NCBI RefSeq assembly: GCF_002843315.1
Contig: NZ_MVDD01000007.1
Span: 186,001-250,000 of the forward strand
Direction of reading: 5' to 3'
Source of the DNA: Labilibaculum filiforme
GTDB taxonomy: Bacteria; Bacteroidota; Bacteroidia; Bacteroidales; Marinifilaceae
DNA length: 64,000 nt
The notes under the pieces are model-generated. The model did not search any database and had not been told where the DNA came from. It was given only the letters and a program-made list of their open reading frames with translations. The stretch's first letter is position 1, and each line of letters opens with the position of its first letter. Both the position numbers and the translations under genes were made by a program. Below, piece after piece: positions 52,622 to 62,230 of the stretch.

Positions 52622-55165
52622 CTACACAACAATTTCACTTTGTATGGATGCAATAACGGTATTTGTATTCGTGGTAAGTGCTTCAATCAATTCTCCTAAC
52701 TCTTTGTCGTTAAGATTAATATTTTCTTTTTTATGAAGAAGGCCTTCCAATTTGGTTAAAATAGGAACTACACTTATCACTCGAAGTTGCTGAAAGGACG
52801 AGAGCATTTTATGTGCGATTTCGCCAATTGCTAAATAGTTTTTACTCCTTAATGCTGTATTCATGCGCTCTACATTCTCCTTTGCAGAGATAATAAACTG
52901 CTCCAAAATTTGGTTTACTAATTCCTGATCATCCAAAGTAAATTGCTTAATCTGCGATAAATCAAAAAGATCATCCAAATAAATCTTGTCAGAACTAATT
53001 GATGCGGGACTCTGTTGTTCGGTCTCGCAAAATAAGTCATGTAACATAGCCAATAAAACAGTTTCATCGAATGGCTTTACCAAACACTCCGTCATTCCCG
53101 ACTCTATGTATTTTTTCAGATCAGCTTCTCTCACATTTGCCGTTAAAGCAATAATTGGAATTTCAGACTTTTTACTTTCCTCCATCTTTCTAATATTCTC
53201 ACAAAGCTCTATCCCTCCCATTTCGGGCATATGAATATCCGTAAGAAGTAGATCGTAACTTTTTTGTTGAATTAATTCCAATGCTTTAGAACCATCCTCC
53301 ACAAAATCAGCCCTTAATCCCCAACTCGCAAAAATAGTTTTTAATAGTAACAAACTGTAGGGATCGTCATCGGCGGCCAAAAACGATTTTTGCCTTAAAT
53401 AATCGGGAATTGAAAGCTCTTTTAGTTCACTATTTTCGGTAGCAATCTCTTTCGATTCCAATAAGGGAATTCGCAAAGTAAAACAAGAACCTTCTCCTAT
53501 CTCACTCTCCACAAACAAATCGCCACCCAACAATCGCGATAATCTTCGGCTAATTGCCAAGCCCAATCCCGTTCCACCATATTTTCTTGCCGAAAACGAA
53601 TCTGCCTGACTAAAATCTTCAAAAATAGCATCTAATTTACTCTCCTCAATCCCAATTCCTGTATCAATTACATTCACTTCAAAAACAAAATAATTATCCA
53701 TTTTAATAAGCGATGCTTTAATCGTAACAGCACCCTTTGAAGTAAACTTTATAGCATTACTCCCTAAATTCAATAAAATTTGTTTAATTCGAAACGGATC
53801 ACTTTCTAAATGAATTAAAGAATCCCCATCGTACTCCCAGGTAAAATCAATTTCTTTATTTTCCGTATTCACTTTCAGAACATCGTAAACATCAAAAACA
53901 AGTGAATGCGGGTGAAACGCTATATTTTCAATATGCAGTTTTCCTGCTTCTATTTTCGATAAATCAAGAATTTCATTTACCAATCCTAACAAATGTTTCG
54001 ACGAATTTTTAAGAACCCTTACGAATCCTTTTTGTTGTTCTTCCAATTTTGTTTTATTTAGCTGATTGGTAAAACCAATAATCGCATTCAGAGGAGTTCG
54101 AATTTCGTGACTCATTATGGCCAAAAAATCTTCCTTCACTTTCGCCAATTTTTCCGCATTTCCTTTCGCAACAATTAATTCCTTTCTATAAAAATTACTT
54201 TTAGTGATATCAGTAAGAATAAAAATTATAAACAAGATCCCTAAAATAAATCCTACAATAATTATTACAGAAATAACAAAAATGGAATTACTTGCAATAT
54301 TTTTTGCGCTTTCCGATTCATGAGTTAGTTGCTGTAACCTTTCTGTTTCAAGTTGGCGCAAAAGCACCTTTATCTTATCCCACATCAACGAATTTTCCTC
54401 CACCAACCGCAACTCTTCATTCGAAACAATCTCTCTGTTCAATCTTTCTTTCGCCTGAGCAACCAATAACATATTTTCAAGACTTCTCAATAAACTATCC
54501 GTTTGTGGCAAATAACTAGTATCGACCTGAACACGGGTGCGTTGAATAACTGTTTCAATAGAATCTATTTTTGTCTCGCTCTTTTTGCCACTAAAAAGTC
54601 TAGCTACAAATCCTTTCTTCTTTGTTTCTTTTACCTCAGTAGGAGTAACCAAAGTATCTAAAGTAGTGGTAGTAGTAGTTGTCGTTTTAATTTTAGTTTT
54701 TGCAGCTCCAGAAACCTCACTAAGCTGATCCATTGCTATTTGGGAAAGGTTTTCCTTTTCTTTTGACCGTTTTAATTCAACAAATTTCTCTAATTTATCG
54801 GCACGTTCCTCCAACAAATAGTTCATTGAATCAATTAAAAAAAAAGATTTACTACTAGTAGCACTATAATATCTAAGTGAATCCAAATCGCTTTGAATCT
54901 CTATAATATTTTCGGCATAATTAGCCAAATATTGTTCCTTTTTGGTTAATGAATAAATTCTGATTTTATTTTCGGCTTCCGACAAATTCGTTAAAATCCG
55001 ATTCATTCGGGCAATTTCGGCATCTGGTTTTGATAGAAATACAACTGAATCAAGAAGTTTATTATACGACTGATAAGCAATAAGTACCGAAGCAATTATA
55101 GCCAGAAATACAAATATGTACCCCGAAACTACTTTTATCTTTATATTACTTCTATTCTCAGTCAC
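52622..55165 (-). CDS. Hybrid sensor histidine kinase with receiver and Hpt domains
   Basis: An 847-residue inner-membrane kinase, starting at GTG (55165). Two membrane helices (about 12-30 and 290-313) flank a sensor region with coiled-coil-like segments and a Thr-rich stretch (KIKTTTTTTTTLDT, about 155-168). Then HisKA (FLAIMSHEIRTPLNAIIGFT, His about 351), HATPase (LGSNAIKFTSKGAVTIK, VIDTGIGIEESKL, GGTGLGLAISRRL), a receiver (LLLTDIHMPEMGG) and a C-terminal Hpt (IGEIAHKMLSSF). It can thus run an internal His-Asp-His relay. The nearby sigma-54 activator is the obvious candidate target. Confidence 0.94.
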   Translation of the reverse strand: MTENRSNIKIKVVSGYIFVFLAIIASVLIAYQSYNKLLDSVVFLSKPDAEIARMNRILTNLSEAENKIRIYSLTKKEQYLANYAENIIEIQSDLDSLRYYSATSSKSFFLIDSMNYLLEERADKLEKFVELKRSKEKENLSQIAMDQLSEVSGAAKTKIKTTTTTTTTLDTLVTPTEVKETKKKGFVARLFSGKKSETKIDSIETVIQRTRVQVDTSYLPQTDSLLRSLENMLLVAQAKERLNREIVSNEELRLVEENSLMWDKIKVLLRQLETERLQQLTHESESAKNIASNSIFVISVIIIVGFILGILFIIFILTDITKSNFYRKELIVAKGNAEKLAKVKEDFLAIMSHEIRTPLNAIIGFTNQLNKTKLEEQQKGFVRVLKNSSKHLLGLVNEILDLSKIEAGKLHIENIAFHPHSLVFDVYDVLKVNTENKEIDFTWEYDGDSLIHLESDPFRIKQILLNLGSNAIKFTSKGAVTIKASLIKMDNYFVFEVNVIDTGIGIEESKLDAIFEDFSQADSFSARKYGGTGLGLAISRRLSRLLGGDLFVESEIGEGSCFTLRIPLLESKEIATENSELKELSIPDYLRQKSFLAADDDPYSLLLLKTIFASWGLRADFVEDGSKALELIQQKSYDLLLTDIHMPEMGGIELCENIRKMEESKKSEIPIIALTANVREADLKKYIESGMTECLVKPFDETVLLAMLHDLFCETEQQSPASISSDKIYLDDLFDLSQIKQFTLDDQELVNQILEQFIISAKENVERMNTALRSKNYLAIGEIAHKMLSSFQQLRVISVVPILTKLEGLLHKKENINLNDKELGELIEALTTNTNTVIASIQSEIVV

Positions 55166-55503
55166 CAGCTATATTTATAAGTTCTATCTGTTCCACATTA
55201 CATTTATAAATCAATAAGATAAAGTTAGTAAGAATTTTTTTAGTCATTAGCTCTGGTTGTTGAAATCTAGTTTTTATACACATGGGGATTTTATACACAA
55301 AAAATGGGGAAATATTCCCCAAGCTTAATTTGGCAACTTTTCAACAAATCTATCCTGCTAAATCACAACAATAAAATTTACTGCTGATAATCTTACACTT
55401 AGCATATCTCAGTTAAGAAAAAATGAGGAAATAAAATCTTGGCATGATATTCACATATATAGGAGAAACAAGATTGTGAAACCAAATCTCTAAAAATTAA
55501 TTT
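55166..55503. other. Intergenic region upstream of the coiled-coil lipoprotein
   Basis: 338 AT-rich bases between divergent genes. It holds the paired repeats and palindrome at 55272-55321 listed separately. No ORF or RNA gene is recognised. A TTGGCATGATATTCAC run (55440-55455) is a poor match to a sigma-54 site. Confidence 0.4.
55272..55321 (+). promoter_or_regulatory. Direct repeats and palindrome, operator-like
   Basis: TTTTATACACA occurs at 55272-55282 and 55289-55299, each followed by TGGGGA (55283, 55305). The second TGGGGA opens a 17-base palindrome TGGGGAAATATTCCCCA (55305-55321). A site for a DNA-binding regulator is possible, for either divergent gene. Confidence 0.45.
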
Positions 55504-56367
55504 ATGAAACGTATTCTTATAGCATTGCTGATTGTTCCTTTATTTTTTTCTTGTAATCAGAAAGAATTAAAACAATTAAGAGAGCAAAATCAGCAACTAA
55601 CTGTAATGGCTCAAGAAAAAGATTCTTCTATTAATGAATTTGTTGAATCCTTAAATTCAATTGAAGAAAACCTTGAAATAATAAAGCAAAAAGAAAATAT
55701 TATTGCAGTTAACTCCGAGAATCCAAGTCAATCTCAAAAGCAAAAAATTGCAAGCGATCTATCTTCCATTAATAATTTATTGGAACAAAATAAATTGAAA
55801 ATAGAAGAATTAGATAAAAAACTAAATAACAGCTGGTACCAAAACTCAAAACTACGCAAGTTAACCGATCGTTTAAAAACAGAATTAGAAGCTAAAGAAG
55901 GCGAAGTAATTGTTTTAAACGAAAAGGTAGCAAAACTGAATATTGAAGTAGAAAACCTGAATGGACAAGTTAGCGAGTTAAGTGGAACCGTAGTAGCTTT
56001 GAATACTGAAAACGAAAACAAAGCGAAAAAAATAGAAAACAAAACAAACGAACTGAATACAGCTTTCTATGCATTCGGAACTAGCAAAGAATTGCAGGAT
56101 AAAAATATTATCAGCAAAGACGGTGGATTTATCGGAATAGGAAAAACTGCCGTTCTAAACAAAGATTTTGATACAAGTGAATTTGAAAAAATTGATATCA
56201 CCAAAGTTACTACTATTCCTGTTATCGGGAAGAAGATTAGTATTGTAACCAATCATCCAAGTAGCTCTTATAAGGTTGAGGGAGTCGAAACAGTTGAAGG
56301 TATTACAATTCTTGATCCAGTTGAATTCTGGAAGTCTTCAAAGTATTTGGTAATCGCGGTAAGATAA
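55504..56367 (+). CDS. Coiled-coil lipoprotein
   Basis: A 287-residue lipoprotein (lipobox PLFFSC, Cys17) with a long coiled coil over about residues 20-190, rich in Lys, Glu, Asn and Leu, and a compact C-terminal domain (NTAFYAFGTSKELQDKNIIS, KDGGFIGIGKTAVLNKDF, FEKIDITKVTTIPVIGKK, TILDPVEFWKSSKYLVIAVR). Similar Bacteroidota proteins have been linked to a collagen-binding adhesin type (Cbp1-like), but I cannot confirm that here. Facing the periplasm or cell surface. Confidence 0.82.
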   Translation: MKRILIALLIVPLFFSCNQKELKQLREQNQQLTVMAQEKDSSINEFVESLNSIEENLEIIKQKENIIAVNSENPSQSQKQKIASDLSSINNLLEQNKLKIEELDKKLNNSWYQNSKLRKLTDRLKTELEAKEGEVIVLNEKVAKLNIEVENLNGQVSELSGTVVALNTENENKAKKIENKTNELNTAFYAFGTSKELQDKNIISKDGGFIGIGKTAVLNKDFDTSEFEKIDITKVTTIPVIGKKISIVTNHPSSSYKVEGVETVEGITILDPVEFWKSSKYLVIAVR

Positions 56368-56397
56368 TCAATACATGGTTGAGTTTTAAGGTTGTCC

Positions 56398-56429
56398 AAG
56401 AAAGGCTGTCAGGAGTGGCGGCCTTTCTT
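56398..56429 (+). terminator. Possible terminator after the coiled-coil lipoprotein gene
   Basis: AAGAAAGGC pairs with GCCTTTCTT over a 14-base loop, 30 bases past the stop. No long T tract follows, so termination may be weak. Confidence 0.5.
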
Positions 56430-56535
56430 ATGCGTTCTATTTTGTAAGCAATATTTCTAAAGATACAACTGTTTTGATTGTTACTTAGTTTTTGTATTTT
56501 AGTATCTTAATTTGATTTAAATAAAGATAACAATC

Positions 56536-56922
56536 ATGAAAGAAGCATACCAAATCAATAAGATTTATTCTATAATCCTAATATTAGCTGGATTAATCGG
56601 AATTACAGCAAGATACTTTGAAGTAGGTGATTGGCAATTTACAGCCTTAATTCCTGCTTTTTTTGGCCTTGTATTATTCTTTTGCACCACAGGAATTCAA
56701 AACGAGAATGCTGTAATTGGACATGTTGCTGCACTACTAACAAGTCTTTTAATTATTATGTCGGTGGTAATGCTTTCGAAAGGCATTTTAGGCGATGCCG
56801 GATGGAGCCGAAAGCAATGGATATTCCTAATTGTAATTGTGGGTGGAATATGGAGTTTACGCAGTCAGATAGTGTATTTTAAAACACAACGAAAAAGAAA
56901 AGCCTCAAAAAACAAGAGCTAA
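56536..56922 (+). CDS. Small four-helix membrane protein of unknown function
   Basis: A 128-residue integral membrane protein: four hydrophobic segments (about 10-27, 35-50, 60-83, 94-108) and a basic C-terminal tail (KTQRKRKASKNKS). No motif of a known transporter or enzyme is visible. ATG at 56536. It ends just before a bidirectional terminator shared with lspA. Confidence 0.75.
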   Translation: MKEAYQINKIYSIILILAGLIGITARYFEVGDWQFTALIPAFFGLVLFFCTTGIQNENAVIGHVAALLTSLLIIMSVVMLSKGILGDAGWSRKQWIFLIVIVGGIWSLRSQIVYFKTQRKRKASKNKS

Positions 56923-56923
56923 A

Positions 56924-56945
56924 AAAAAGCCCTAATGGGCTTTTT
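56924..56945 (+). terminator. Bidirectional terminator between the membrane protein and lspA
   Basis: AAAAAGCCC and GGGCTTTTT form the stem over a four-base loop; T tracts are present on both strands. Confidence 0.85.
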
Positions 56946-56947
56946 CT

Positions 56948-57559
56948 TTATTTGTGTTCTTTTATAAAGTATTTTCTCTGAAACAGTAAAATGAATGATA
57001 CTCCGATGGTTATGTAGGAATCGGCAATATTAAACACCGGACGAAAGAAAATATAATGTTCTCCTCCCCACATCGGAATCCATTCTGGAAATCTTCCTTC
57101 TATAATTGGAAAGTAAAGCATATCTACCACTTTGCCATGTAAAAAGGAGGCATATCCACCAGCATCTGGCATAAAAGTAGCAACCTGATAGTAACTATCA
57201 TTAAAAATCAAGCCGTAAAAAGCACTATCGATAATATTTCCCATTGCTCCAGCAAATATTAAAGCGATAGAAATTATTAATCCCAAAGGAGCTTTCTTAG
57301 TAGCAATATCGTATAGATACCAACCAATACCACAAACAGCAAAAATTCGAAACAAGCTTAAAAGAATTTTTCCCCACTCGCCTTCCAGTTCCATTCCGAA
57401 GGCCATTCCATTGTTTTCAATGAAATGAATCAAAAACCAGTCTCCAAATACCGAAAACTCTTCTCCCAACATCATATGGGTTTTGATCCAAATTTTTACT
57501 ACCTGATCCAATATCAGAAGTACCACAATAAGTGCTATCGATTTTTTAAATAAAGACAT
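56948..57559 (-). CDS. lspA: Lipoprotein signal peptidase (signal peptidase II)
   Basis: Cleaves signal peptides of lipoproteins at the lipid-modified Cys. The 203-residue, four-helix protein has the conserved ENNGMAFGMEL, AGAMGNIIDSAFYG with the first catalytic Asp, and FNIADSYITIGV with the second. It is longer than E. coli LspA because of an insertion before the last helix (about 125-160), as in other Bacteroidota. Many lipoproteins in this window depend on it. It follows the dksA-like gene on the minus strand, separated by a terminator. Confidence 0.95.
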   Translation of the reverse strand: MSLFKKSIALIVVLLILDQVVKIWIKTHMMLGEEFSVFGDWFLIHFIENNGMAFGMELEGEWGKILLSLFRIFAVCGIGWYLYDIATKKAPLGLIISIALIFAGAMGNIIDSAFYGLIFNDSYYQVATFMPDAGGYASFLHGKVVDMLYFPIIEGRFPEWIPMWGGEHYIFFRPVFNIADSYITIGVSFILLFQRKYFIKEHK

Positions 57560-57624
57560 ATTGACTAATTAATCGTTAACTGCAAATCTATTTCAAATAA
57601 CTAAAACCCTTGCTTGTAAACAAA

Positions 57625-57654
57625 AATGATTGGAAGAATATTCTTCCAATCATT
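57625..57654 (-). terminator. 30-base perfect palindrome, terminator of the DksA-like gene
   Basis: AATGATTGGAAGAATATTCT continues as its own exact complement, TCCAATCATT. On the minus strand it is followed by TTTTG. It lies 22 bases after the stop of the minus gene. Confidence 0.75.
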
Positions 57655-57676
57655 AAGATATATTCAAGAAAAGATC

Positions 57677-58051
57677 TTACTGTTTGTTTTTAGCCTCGAT
57701 ACTTAAAGTGGCGTGAGGAACAGCACGAAGCCTTTCCTTGGCAATTAAATTACCAGTCTCGCGACAAATACCATAGGTTTTATTCTCAATGCGAATCAAA
57801 GCTACTTCCAAATGAGAAATAAACTTAGACTGACGTTCAGCTAAACGCCCTGCTTCTTCTTTCGATAATACAGAAGCCCCTTCTTCCAATACTTTAAAAG
57901 TAGGCGAAGTATCTTCGGTATCATTTCCAGAACTATTCGAGATCACTGCTTTTAAAGTCAAGTAATCTTTTCTCGCTTTTTCAAGTTTTGCATTAATCAA
58001 TTCTTTGAATTCCTGCAACTCTTCGTCTGTATATCGCTTCTTTTCTGTCAT
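57677..58051 (-). CDS. TraR/DksA-family protein lacking most zinc ligands
   Basis: A 124-residue DksA/TraR-like protein that may modulate RNA polymerase through its secondary channel. ATG at 58051; a TTG nine codons upstream is less likely. The coiled-coil part is present (about 10-85), with RKDYLTLKAVISNSSGNDTE. The DksA end YGICRETGNLIAKERLRAVP keeps the first Cys, and the later HATLSIEAKNKQ has no CxxC. Only one of the four zinc Cys remains, a change known in Bacteroidota members. It starts 36 bases after ileS ends on the same strand. Confidence 0.88.
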   Translation of the reverse strand: MTEKKRYTDEELQEFKELINAKLEKARKDYLTLKAVISNSSGNDTEDTSPTFKVLEEGASVLSKEEAGRLAERQSKFISHLEVALIRIENKTYGICRETGNLIAKERLRAVPHATLSIEAKNKQ

Positions 58052-58086
58052 TGTTTCTATTTTTTTTAAAGATAACAAAAAATCGA

Positions 58087-61000
58087 TTATTCACTAACTT
58101 TTTCAATCTTAATAAAGCTCTCTACACCTTGCTCAATCTCTACTGCTTTAGCTTCATTAGCTGCTAATTTCTCTACTAATTCGATACTAACAGCTAAAGT
58201 TTGACTCCCAATATATTCTTTATGAGTAAGTACCGCTTCATTAATAGAATCATGCATCATAATTTGAAGCTTAATTTTATCGGTTACTTCAAAATCACTA
58301 TCCTTTCTTAAATTCTGAATTCTATTGATAAACTCTCGTGCAATACCTTCTTTACGTAATTCATCGGTTATGTTTACGTCCATTGCAACAGTAAGTTTTC
58401 CTTCATTGGCAACTAACCAACCTGGAATATCTTCCGAAACAATTTCAACATCTTCGGGAGTCAAGCTGATATTTTGGTCGTTTACCACAATGGTATAACT
58501 ACCCTCTTTCTCGAAAGTAACAATATCTTCTTGATTCATTTTACCTATTACAGCAGCAATTTGTTTCATTATCTTTCCATGCTTAGGCCCTAAGGTCTTA
58601 AAGTTAGGTTTGATATTTTTCACTAGAACGCCTGTTGTATCTGTAATAAATTCCATTTCCTTCACATTAATTTCGGAAAGAACAATGTGTTTAATTGCCT
58701 CTAACTGAGGAATCATAGAATCGTCAAGAATAGGAATAATAATCTTACTTAATGGCTGACGCACACGTATTTTCACTTTTCGACGCAATCCCAGGGACAT
58801 GGACGAAATTTTTTGTGCCATATCCATTCTTTCTTCCAAGGCAATATCAATTACTTCTGCTTCGTATTTTGGAAAATTCACCAAATGAACCGATTCTTCG
58901 GTAAAACGACCAGTAACTGAATTCAAATCTTTAAACAATTGATCCATATAGAAAGGAGCAATTGGAGAAGCCAAAATAGAAATGGTTTCTAAACATCTGT
59001 ATAGCGTTTGGTAAGCAGAAATCTTATCCGTAGAATATTCTCCGCCCCAATATCTTTTACGACACAAACGAACGTACCAATTCGATAGATTTTCATTTAC
59101 AAAATTCTGAATAGCACGACCAGCACGAGTTGGTTCGTAAGCTTCGTAACACTCTTCTACTTCTTTAATTAATGAATTTAAAAGAGAAAGAATCCAACGA
59201 TCTATTTCAGGACGGTCTTCCATTGCAACATCAGCTTCCGAATAGGTAAATTGATCGATGTTAGCATATAATTGGAAGAAACTATAGGTATTATAGAGAG
59301 TACCGAAGAATTTACGACGAACTTCTTCAACGCCACCTAAATCAAATTTTAAATTATCCCAAGGCTGTGCATTGGTAATCATATACCAACGTAAAGGATC
59401 CGAACCATATTTTTCTATGGTAGTAAATGGATCCACTGCATTACCAAGACGTTTCGACATCTTGTTTCCAGAAGCATCCAATACCAAACCGTTAGAGATA
59501 ATATTTTCGAAAGCTACCCCATCGAAACACATGGTTGCAATAGCGTGCAGTGTAAAGAACCATCCGCGAGTTTGATCCACACCTTCAGCAATAAACTGAG
59601 CTGGGAACAATTTGTCGAAATTCTCTTTATTTTCGAATGGATAATGTTGTTGTGCATATGGCATTGCTCCTGAATCGAACCAAACATCGATCAAATCGAG
59701 TTCACGAACCAATTTTTGACCAGTTTCACTCACCAAAATTAAACCATCTACGTAAGGACGGTGCAAGTCGAATTTCTGGTAATTTTCTTTACTATTATCG
59801 CCTTCCACGTAATCAGCAAGAATATTTTCGGTCATGAAACCCGCTTTGATTGATTTTTCAATCTCAGCTTTTAATTCGGCTACAGAACCAATACACTTAA
59901 TTTCAGCGCGATCCTCACTCACCCAAATTGGAAGTGGTGTTCCCCAATAACGAGAACGGGAAAGGTTCCAATCTTGTAAATTCTCCAACCATTTTCCGAA
60001 CCTTCCCTCACCAGTTGATTTAGGTTTCCAGTTAATGGTTTTATTTAGTTCGATCATACGATCGCGAACTTTTGTTGTTTCGATGAACCAAGAATCCAAA
60101 GGATAGTAAAGAATTGGTTTATCGGTTCTCCAGCAATGAGGATAGTTGTGGACGTGTTTCTCCACTTTAAAAGCCAAGCTATCTTTCTTCAAAGCAACTG
60201 CAATATCAATATCCAAAGTTGCGTCGTTCTCGGTTAAAGTAGTATCGTAAGCGTTTTTCACAAAACGACCAGCATACTCTTTATAAGCCTCAACATTCAC
60301 ATATTCTTTAACAAATTCCTCGCTTAAATCTTCAATTTTAAAGAATTTACCGGTACGATCAACCATTGGTTGCATTTTACCTTCTTTATCGCGAAGAATT
60401 AGTGGAGAAATTCCTGCCACTTTAGCAACCCGATCATCATCTGCACCAAAAGTTGGAGCAATATGAACGATACCAGTACCATCTTCAGTGGTAACAAAAT
60501 CGCCAAGAATAACGCGGAAAGCATCCCCTTCTGGTTTTACTAAAGGCATTATTGGTTCGTAACGTAAACCTTCCAACTCAGTTCCTACGTGTTCCGAAAG
60601 TTTCTTAAAAGTTAAGCGTTTGCCACCAACTTCATATTCTCCCAATTCAAGTCCTTCGTATTTTTTATCGAAGAAATTATAGAACAAGTTTTTAGCCAAC
60701 ATCACGACACAAGGAATTCCTGTATAGGGATTAAAAGTTCGAACACGAACGTATTCTATTTTTGGTCCAACCGCTAAAGCCGTATTCGAAGGCAATGTCC
60801 AAGGAGTAGTTGTCCAAGCAATAAAGTAAGCATCGCAATCGATACCTTCATAAATAAATTCGCTTTTAGCATCGCGAGCCACTTTAAACATACCAACTGC
60901 AGTAGTATCTTTCACATCTTTATAGCAACCAGGTTGGTTTAACTCGTGAGTTGATAAACCAGTACCTGCAGCAGGAGAAAACGGTTGGATGGTATATCCT

Positions 61001-61527
61001 TTGTAAAGCAAATCTTTCTCGAATAGTTGCTTTAACAACCACCAAAGCGTTTCGATATAACGGTTATCGTAAGTAATATATGGTTCTTCCATATTTACCC
61101 AATATCCCATTTTAGTGGTCAAATCTTCCCACTCGCGAGTATATTTCATTACATTGGTACGACAAGCCAGGTTGTATTCGTCAACCGAGATTTTTGTACC
61201 AATATCTTCTTTTGTAATTCCTAATTCTTTCTCAACACCAAGTTCTACTGGTAAACCATGAGTATCCCAACCTGCTTTTCGGTTTACTTGAAATCCTTTT
61301 AATGTTTTATATCTACAAACAATATCTTTAAGAGCACGAGCCATAACATGGTGAATACCCGGCATTCCATTTGCAGAAGGTGGTCCTTCGTAAAAAACAA
61401 AAGTTGGATTGCCCTCACGAGTCTCCAAACTCTTCTCAAATGTGTTATTCTCGTTCCAATCTTTTAGAATATCCTTGTTGACCTGTGATAGATCAAGATT
61501 CTTGTACTCTGGGAATTTAGTGCTCAT
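58087..61527 (-). CDS. ileS: Isoleucyl-tRNA synthetase
   Basis: Charges tRNA-Ile and edits valine. The 1146-residue enzyme is longer than the E. coli form. It has the HIGH region as PSANGMPGIHHVMARALKD (about 50-68), the editing domain with TAVGMFKVARD and AWTTTPWTLPSNTALAVG, the KMSKR loop in SGNKMSKRLGNAVDP (about 690), and an extended C-terminal part. The sequence resembles the eukaryotic-like IleS type common in Bacteroidota. No second ileS is in view. The DksA-like gene follows and may be read from the same transcript. A TATATTTG -7-like box on the minus strand is at 61668-61675. Confidence 0.97.
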   Translation of the reverse strand: MSTKFPEYKNLDLSQVNKDILKDWNENNTFEKSLETREGNPTFVFYEGPPSANGMPGIHHVMARALKDIVCRYKTLKGFQVNRKAGWDTHGLPVELGVEKELGITKEDIGTKISVDEYNLACRTNVMKYTREWEDLTTKMGYWVNMEEPYITYDNRYIETLWWLLKQLFEKDLLYKGYTIQPFSPAAGTGLSTHELNQPGCYKDVKDTTAVGMFKVARDAKSEFIYEGIDCDAYFIAWTTTPWTLPSNTALAVGPKIEYVRVRTFNPYTGIPCVVMLAKNLFYNFFDKKYEGLELGEYEVGGKRLTFKKLSEHVGTELEGLRYEPIMPLVKPEGDAFRVILGDFVTTEDGTGIVHIAPTFGADDDRVAKVAGISPLILRDKEGKMQPMVDRTGKFFKIEDLSEEFVKEYVNVEAYKEYAGRFVKNAYDTTLTENDATLDIDIAVALKKDSLAFKVEKHVHNYPHCWRTDKPILYYPLDSWFIETTKVRDRMIELNKTINWKPKSTGEGRFGKWLENLQDWNLSRSRYWGTPLPIWVSEDRAEIKCIGSVAELKAEIEKSIKAGFMTENILADYVEGDNSKENYQKFDLHRPYVDGLILVSETGQKLVRELDLIDVWFDSGAMPYAQQHYPFENKENFDKLFPAQFIAEGVDQTRGWFFTLHAIATMCFDGVAFENIISNGLVLDASGNKMSKRLGNAVDPFTTIEKYGSDPLRWYMITNAQPWDNLKFDLGGVEEVRRKFFGTLYNTYSFFQLYANIDQFTYSEADVAMEDRPEIDRWILSLLNSLIKEVEECYEAYEPTRAGRAIQNFVNENLSNWYVRLCRKRYWGGEYSTDKISAYQTLYRCLETISILASPIAPFYMDQLFKDLNSVTGRFTEESVHLVNFPKYEAEVIDIALEERMDMAQKISSMSLGLRRKVKIRVRQPLSKIIIPILDDSMIPQLEAIKHIVLSEINVKEMEFITDTTGVLVKNIKPNFKTLGPKHGKIMKQIAAVIGKMNQEDIVTFEKEGSYTIVVNDQNISLTPEDVEIVSEDIPGWLVANEGKLTVAMDVNITDELRKEGIAREFINRIQNLRKDSDFEVTDKIKLQIMMHDSINEAVLTHKEYIGSQTLAVSIELVEKLAANEAKAVEIEQGVESFIKIEKVSE

Positions 61528-61846
61528 TTATAGTAATATTTATCTTGAATTCGTAACCGCCAATTTGCATTTGTAGTAATCAATATATAACTAAGTCAGC
61601 TACTGATTAACAAGTTTCTATCGGCAATATTCCGACTAAAATTATCTTAACTGTTCTAAAAAGTTTACAAATATAGAAAAAATACAAGAATTGATGGTTA
61701 TAGTGTTTGCAGAATCAAGGGACTAAGCTCTATTTAATCGGGCATGAATAGTTCCCAATTTTAGGATTTTGCAGATTGCTTCTAATTCGAAATAATTAAA
61801 TGTATTTAGGTTTTAATTTGAAAGAAATCCATAGGCGTTTAAAACG
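61528..61846. other. Intergenic region upstream of ileS
   Basis: 319 bases, AT-rich, between ileS and a small minus-strand gene. Holds the likely ileS -7 box (61668-61675) and a short palindrome (GCGTTTAAAACGC, 61835-61847) that touches the stop of the small gene. No ORF or RNA gene seen, and no T-box. Confidence 0.4.
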
Positions 61847-62062
61847 CTATTTTATAAATGTAAGTTTCTGTTTAATCTTATCTAAAAATTTATATCTTTT
61901 ATCCAAAAGAAGCAAAACGCTTACAATTACACCTACAATTATATTTTTCTCAATTTTAACCCAATCATAAATCCAAAATTCGATAGCTGTTGTAACAATC
62001 ACAAAAATCATAGAAAAAATTAGTACGAATATGATATTTTCTTTTGTATTATTCACTTTCAC
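61847..62062 (-). CDS. Small membrane protein of unknown function
   Basis: A 71-residue ORF starting at GTG (62062) with two hydrophobic helices (about 10-30, 40-53) and a basic tail (DKRYKFLDKIKQKLTFIK). The pattern is typical of small inner-membrane proteins, but nothing specific is recognised. The start is uncertain: another GTG lies two codons later and there is no clear promoter. It could be a spurious ORF; the helices argue for it. Confidence 0.5.
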   Translation of the reverse strand: MKVNNTKENIIFVLIFSMIFVIVTTAIEFWIYDWVKIEKNIIVGVIVSVLLLLDKRYKFLDKIKQKLTFIK

Positions 62063-62230
62063 ATTATGTTAGTTTAACTAGATATATAACAGCTTGATTA
62101 AAAAAGAGGGTGACAAAGTAATCCTATAATTTCACAAATAACCTCATCGTGCTGTTTGTAATTTTAATGGTAAAGCGTAAATTCACAAAACAAAATATAC
62201 ATTGATACCTTCATTAAACACAAAAACAGC

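Noticed and set aside
55440-55455. Sigma-54 promoter (TTGGCATGATATTCAC) before the coiled-coil lipoprotein
   Set aside because: The -24 part fits but the -12 GC is missing.
61528-61846. T-box or tRNA upstream of ileS
   Set aside because: No specifier loop, antiterminator sequence or cloverleaf was found.
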